From the NCBI RefSeq assembly GCF_902728235.1, contig NZ_CACVBO010000001.1:2194001-2258000 (forward strand): 64,000 nt of DNA. Reading direction: 5' to 3'. Positions 60,987-64,000 of the stretch are shown in pieces (the stretch's first letter is position 1; every line of letters begins with the position of its first letter). This DNA is from Lentimonas sp. CC4 (GTDB lineage Bacteria; Verrucomicrobiota; Verrucomicrobiia; Opitutales; Coraliomargaritaceae). Under the pieces are notes generated by a model. That model made no database searches and had not been told where the DNA came from. It saw only the letters and a program-made list of their open reading frames with translations. The position numbers and the translations under genes are program-made.

Positions 60987-61884
60987 GAAGCAAACAACGA
61001 TGTATCTCGGCGTTGATATTGGCGGCACCAAGTGCGCGGTCTGCGTGGGCAGCGATGCGGGTGAAGTGCTCGTGCGCGAGGTGGTGCCGACGACGGATTG
61101 CGAAGCAACGGTGACGTGGATCGTGGCGACTGCGAAGCGCTTAGCGGAAACCTATGGCGATGAGCTAAAGGCGGTGGGCATTTCTTGCGGCTCACCAATG
61201 GACTCCCAGGCTGGTTTGATTTTGAGCCCACCAAATTTACCAGATTGGGAGCGCGTCGAAATTGTGCGCCACTTACAGGAAGCGACGGACTTGCCTGCGT
61301 ATTTGATGAACGATGGCAATGCGGGCGCGTTGGCGGAAGGGCTGTTTGGTGCGGGGCGCGGTTGTTTAAATTATATCTTCCTGACCTGCGGCACTGGGAT
61401 GGGCGCCGGAATCGTGGTGCATGGTCGCGTGCTCGAAGGGGCATGTGGTATGGCGGGCGAAGTCGGGCATGTGCGGTTGAGTGCCGATGGCCCGATCGGC
61501 TTTCACAAATCGGGCTCGTTTGAGGGCTGGTGCAGTGGCGGTGGGTTTGCGCAATATGCTGGGATGTCGGCGAAAGAGGCGGGGGCTTTGGCGGTGCAAG
61601 GGGATGCGCGGGCGCTGGAATGGTTTACGACGTTTGGCGAATATTTAGGCAAAGGCACGGCGATGTTAGTCGATGTGCTCAATCCGGAACGTATTGTCAT
61701 CGGAGGTATTTTTCCACGTGCGGAGCAGTGGATACGCGCTGAGATGGAAGCCGCATTGGAACGCGAAGGATTAGCGGCGAATGTCGCAGCGTGCGAAATC
61801 ATGCCAGCAGAGCTGGGCGAGCGCATCGGTGACTTGGCAGCATTGGCGATCGCGCTGTATGGATTGAATGGAGGATCGCTGTGA
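60979..61884 (+). CDS. ROK-family sugar kinase without the usual zinc motif
   Basis: 301-aa ROK kinase that would phosphorylate a free hexose or amino sugar. ATP loop LGVDIGGTKCAVCVGS, catalytic MNDGNAGALAEGLFGAG, and second phosphate loop FLTCGTGMGAGIVV are clear, as is GEVGHVRL with the His. The C-x-CG-x-x-GC-x-E zinc site is replaced by GSFEGWCSGGGFAQYA, so zinc binding is doubtful. ATG 60979 overlaps the isomerase stop; ATG 61000 (MYLGVDIGG) is equally possible. One transcript with the GntR regulator and isomerase is likely. Confidence 0.88.
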   Translation: MREKQTTMYLGVDIGGTKCAVCVGSDAGEVLVREVVPTTDCEATVTWIVATAKRLAETYGDELKAVGISCGSPMDSQAGLILSPPNLPDWERVEIVRHLQEATDLPAYLMNDGNAGALAEGLFGAGRGCLNYIFLTCGTGMGAGIVVHGRVLEGACGMAGEVGHVRLSADGPIGFHKSGSFEGWCSGGGFAQYAGMSAKEAGALAVQGDARALEWFTTFGEYLGKGTAMLVDVLNPERIVIGGIFPRAEQWIRAEMEAALEREGLAANVAACEIMPAELGERIGDLAALAIALYGLNGGSL

Positions 61885-61895
61885 AGGTCGATTTT

Positions 61896-62041
61896 GTAAG
61901 GGGCTTTGCTTGCGAAGGCCGCGACAGCACTGAGACCTATCAAACGTAAGCAACCGCTTTTTAAACCACCAATGACTTCCTGTTCACTATTCGCGATTTG
62001 ACCATTTGCACATGTGCGGTCTTCGCGAGCAAAGCCCCTAC
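61896..62041. repeat. family B REP/BIME, copy 1
   Basis: It starts GTAAGGGGCTTTGCTTGCG and ends GCGAGCAAAGCCCCTAC (inverse REP at 62016-62041). CTTTGC and GCGAAG pair around a two-base loop beside the GTAG-like word. The interior includes CAGCACTGAGACCTATC and CGTAAGCAACCGC. It lies directly after the ROK gene. Confidence 0.85.
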
Positions 62042-62050
62042 GGGAGAATG

Positions 62051-62110
62051 ATGAAACAACTGAATGTCCGACTTGTTATTTGTGATCCAGTGAACGCGTT
62101 GCTGATCCAA
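62051..62110 (+). pseudogene. 5' remnant of a sulfatase gene between two repeats
   Basis: ATG 62051 gives MKQLNVRLVICDPVNALLI, which matches the start of the sulfatase at 62415 (MKKPNVLLVICDQMNPLLA) at 12 of the first 18 residues, with similar DNA upstream and for about 57 bases; then similarity ends. The rest of the gene is absent. Copy 1 of the repeat precedes it as copy 3 precedes the intact gene, which suggests duplication of repeat plus gene followed by deletion. Confidence 0.65.
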
Positions 62111-62143
62111 CCGCAGAGCGCTGTGTCTGATCGCCCTTCGTGG

Positions 62144-62262
62144 GTAGGGGCTTTGCTTGCGAAGACCCCGACAGCACTGAGGCCTATCAAACGTAAGCAA
62201 CCGCTTTTTAACCCCCAATGACTTCCTATTCACTGTTCGCGATATTGACCATTTGCACGAGC
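62144..62262. repeat. family B REP/BIME, copy 2 (right end lost)
   Basis: It starts GTAGGGGCTTTGCTTGCG and has the same interior as copy 1, ending TTGACCATTTGCACGAGC. The inverted REP is missing and copy 3 begins at once. Confidence 0.82.
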
Positions 62263-62264
62263 GC

Positions 62265-62405
62265 GGGCTTTGCTTGCGAAGACCGCGACAGCACTGAGAC
62301 CTATCAAACGTAAGCAACCGCTTTTTTAACCACCAATGACCTCCTATTCACTATTCGCGATTTGACCATTTGAACATGTGCGGTCTTCGCGAGCAAAGCC
62401 CCTAC
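62265..62405. repeat. family B REP/BIME, copy 3 (left end clipped)
   Basis: It starts at GGGCTTTGCTTGCGAAG without the GTAG word and ends with the complete inverted REP (62380-62405), nine bases before the sulfatase ATG. Any promoter or ribosome site for the sulfatase must lie in or near this copy. Confidence 0.85.
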
Positions 62406-62414
62406 AAAAGAATT

Positions 62415-63953
62415 ATGAAAAAACCAAATGTGTTACTTGTTATCTGTGATCAAATGAATCCGTTGTTGGCCTCTGCTTATGGCGATAAGGTGGCGGTGAT
62501 GCCGCAACTTGACCGGTTGGCCGAAGAGGGCACGGTGTTTGAGCATGCGTATTGTAATAGTCCGCTGTGCACGCCGTCGCGAGCGAGTATGATGACGGGC
62601 CGCACCATTTTTGATATGCGCTGCGCGTATGATAATGGTAGCGAGTTTAGCAGCGAAATTCCGACGTTTGCCCATATGTTAAATCGCGAGGGATATCGCA
62701 CGATTCTATCGGGGAAGATGCATTTTATCGGCGCAGATCAACTGCACGGTTTTCAGGAGCGGTTGATGCAAGATGTGTATCCTGAGGATTTTCTATGCAC
62801 ACCGAAGGGCTGGGGTGTCGATCCAGAATCACATCAGGCCTATGGTCGTGCGCTATATGATGAAGTCGGCGTAAGTGATTGGAATACGCAGATTCAATAC
62901 GATGAAGAGGCGCATTTTCAGGCCTTGAAGCGTATACGTAAACTCGGGCGTGAGAGTGATCCGTTTCTATTGACGGTGTCCTATACGAATCCCCATTCGC
63001 CGTTTATGGCGCCTAAGCGTTATTACGACCTCTATGAGGGCGTGGATATTCCGCTACCTGAAATTCCTGAGGATATCGAAGCGAGTTTGGACTTTTACAA
63101 TGCGTATTTGGCGCATGATTTCGGACTGTATAAGCCGGACGAAGCTAAGCTGCGTGAAGTGGTGCGGAGCTACTATGCCCAGTATACTTACATCGATGAT
63201 AAGCTTGGTGAGTTGCGGGCGGCACTGGAGCGTGAGGAGCTGGCTGACGATACGATCGTGATTTTTATCAGTGACCATGGCGAGATGATGGGGCAGAAGG
63301 GCTTATTCGAAAAGCGCACTTTCTTTGAAGCATCCACACGTGTGCCGCTGGTGGTTTCGATTCCAGGTGCGCAGCAGCCGGCACGTGTGTCGCAAGCGGT
63401 ATCGCTGGTGGATCTGTTTCCGACTTTTGCGGATTGGGCAGGCAGTGAATGGCCTAGTGATCGCCTCGCAGGTGCGAGTTTGTTGCCCTTGCTCACAGAG
63501 GGGGCGGCTACAGTGGCGGAGCGTCCGTTGATCACTGAGTATTATGGTGAGTCGGTTTGCACGCCGTTTCGCGCGGTGGTTTCAGAGCGATTGAAATATG
63601 TGCATTTCCCGAAGGAGTCGGGGCGTGATATGTTGTTTGATCTGAGTAGTGACCCCGAGGAGAATTGTAATGTCATTGCGGAGTCGCGCTATGCGTCTGC
63701 AGTGAAGCGACTGCATGCGGAGGTGACGGATGGTTATGATTATGCGTCGTTTGATGCAGAGATCCAGCAGAGCATTGCGGATCGACAATTGATACTCGGC
63801 AGCGTGCAAGACATGAGCGTGCGGCCATGGCGTCACTATCCAGATGTGAAGGATGTGATGTGGCACTGGTTACCGAAGCAAAAGAAAGGTCAAGTGGTGG
63901 GTAGGGGCTTTGCTTGCGAAGACCGCGACAGCACTGAGCCCTCGCAAACGTAA
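62415..63953 (+). CDS. S1-family sulfatase, cytoplasmic, C-terminus encoded by a repeat
   Basis: 512-aa sulfatase. The formylglycine motif is CTPSR (C52, R56) in NSPLCTPSRASMMTGR; metal ligands lie in PNVLLVICDQMNP and VIFISDHGEMMGQKGLFEKR. No signal peptide. ATG 62415 is chosen because sequence before it (in frame from 62370) is repeat copy 3. The last 17 codons, GRGFACEDRDSTEPSQT, are read from repeat copy 4, so the original stop was probably replaced when the repeat arrived or the repeat overlaps the gene end. It needs the maturase at 19.7 kb. It follows the ROK operon and may serve the same pathway. Confidence 0.92.
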   Translation: MKKPNVLLVICDQMNPLLASAYGDKVAVMPQLDRLAEEGTVFEHAYCNSPLCTPSRASMMTGRTIFDMRCAYDNGSEFSSEIPTFAHMLNREGYRTILSGKMHFIGADQLHGFQERLMQDVYPEDFLCTPKGWGVDPESHQAYGRALYDEVGVSDWNTQIQYDEEAHFQALKRIRKLGRESDPFLLTVSYTNPHSPFMAPKRYYDLYEGVDIPLPEIPEDIEASLDFYNAYLAHDFGLYKPDEAKLREVVRSYYAQYTYIDDKLGELRAALEREELADDTIVIFISDHGEMMGQKGLFEKRTFFEASTRVPLVVSIPGAQQPARVSQAVSLVDLFPTFADWAGSEWPSDRLAGASLLPLLTEGAATVAERPLITEYYGESVCTPFRAVVSERLKYVHFPKESGRDMLFDLSSDPEENCNVIAESRYASAVKRLHAEVTDGYDYASFDAEIQQSIADRQLILGSVQDMSVRPWRHYPDVKDVMWHWLPKQKKGQVVGRGFACEDRDSTEPSQT

Positions 63954-64000
63954 GTAACCGATTATTAACCACCAAAGACTTCCCATTCACTATTCGCGAT
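63901..64000. repeat. family B REP/BIME, copy 4 (runs off the window)
   Basis: It starts GTAGGGGCTTTGCTTGCG and continues CGCGACAGCACTGAGCC, AACGTAAGTAACCG, TTCACTATTCGCGAT to the window end. It overlaps the sulfatase 3' end by 53 bases. Confidence 0.85.

Noticed and set aside
62006-62221. 71-codon frame MHMCGLREQ...
   Set aside because: It is repeat copy 1, the sulfatase remnant and repeat copy 2 read through; no protein pattern beyond the remnant.
62370-62414. Upstream TTG start for the third sulfatase
   Set aside because: The 15 extra codons come from repeat copy 3 and are identical in frame to those before the remnant.

Overview
The window looks like a chromosomal segment of a marine, polysaccharide-degrading member of the Verrucomicrobiota, probably Opitutae (Coraliomargarita/Lentimonas type). 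That placement is inferred from the gene mix and not from a marker gene. The mix is three S1 sulfatases with an anaerobic sulfatase maturase, GH29, two GH38 and GH125 glycosidases, an H-X9-D type pseudopilin inside a glycosidase cluster, very large secreted BNR/propeller proteins, and no SusC/SusD pair.

Layout. 0.2-16.2 kb is mostly housekeeping: polA; two adjacent type II toxin-antitoxin modules (an intact higBA, then a Phd antitoxin with a frameshifted ParE toxin); a PfkB sugar kinase; divergent cysJ and cysI; a small methyltransferase; a HAD phosphatase; a HEAT-THUMP-methyltransferase fusion; a CreBC two-component system; a cold-shock protein and tRNA-Gly(GCC). An integrase remnant and a degenerate copy of the tRNA 3' end follow the tRNA. 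16.8-24.4 kb holds a SulP transporter, phosphomannose isomerase, sulfatase maturase and an ADP-ribosylglycohydrolase-fold protein on the minus strand, with a cytoplasmic sulfatase diverging from them. 24.5-41.4 kb carries a giant secreted BNR protein, a secreted sulfatase with an unusual CSTSR active-site motif, a LacI regulator, a GH5 enzyme with a CBM, a helical anchored protein, a GH29 fucosidase, an AraC regulator and a GH36-like enzyme. 43.0-54.0 kb is a minus-strand glycosidase cluster: GH125, a clan GH-A enzyme, an unknown secreted protein, a pseudopilin, a second BNR protein and a GH38 mannosidase. 54.1-64 kb has a sialate O-acetylesterase, a second GH38, a GntR/LBP regulator behind a perfect 17-bp inverted repeat, a GmhA-like isomerase, a ROK kinase and a third sulfatase.

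How the genes may work together. Sulfatases matured by the maturase would remove sulfate. GH38, GH125 and GH29 would release mannose and fucose. ManA, the ROK and PfkB kinases and the SIS isomerase would feed the sugars into metabolism. A sulfated alpha-mannan or fucosylated mannan is the most economical substrate guess. That is inference from gene content.

Most interesting signal. The window contains two families of REP/BIME-like repeats. Family A is a tetranucleotide GTGG followed by a GC-rich palindrome. It forms two arrays in opposite orientation on either side of a REP-associated tyrosine transposase gene (RAYT, 41985-42566), plus a detached pair at 28.1-28.3 kb. Family B is GTAG plus a palindrome. 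It sits at 10.5 kb, in three copies at 61.9-62.4 kb and at 63.9 kb. It brackets the third sulfatase, supplies that protein's last codons, and traps a decayed duplicate of the gene's first 19 codons. A third family of intergenic oligomer repeats (AGGAGTTAGAAG-like, in inverted pairs) occurs at 5.4, 9.3-9.6 and 55.7 kb.
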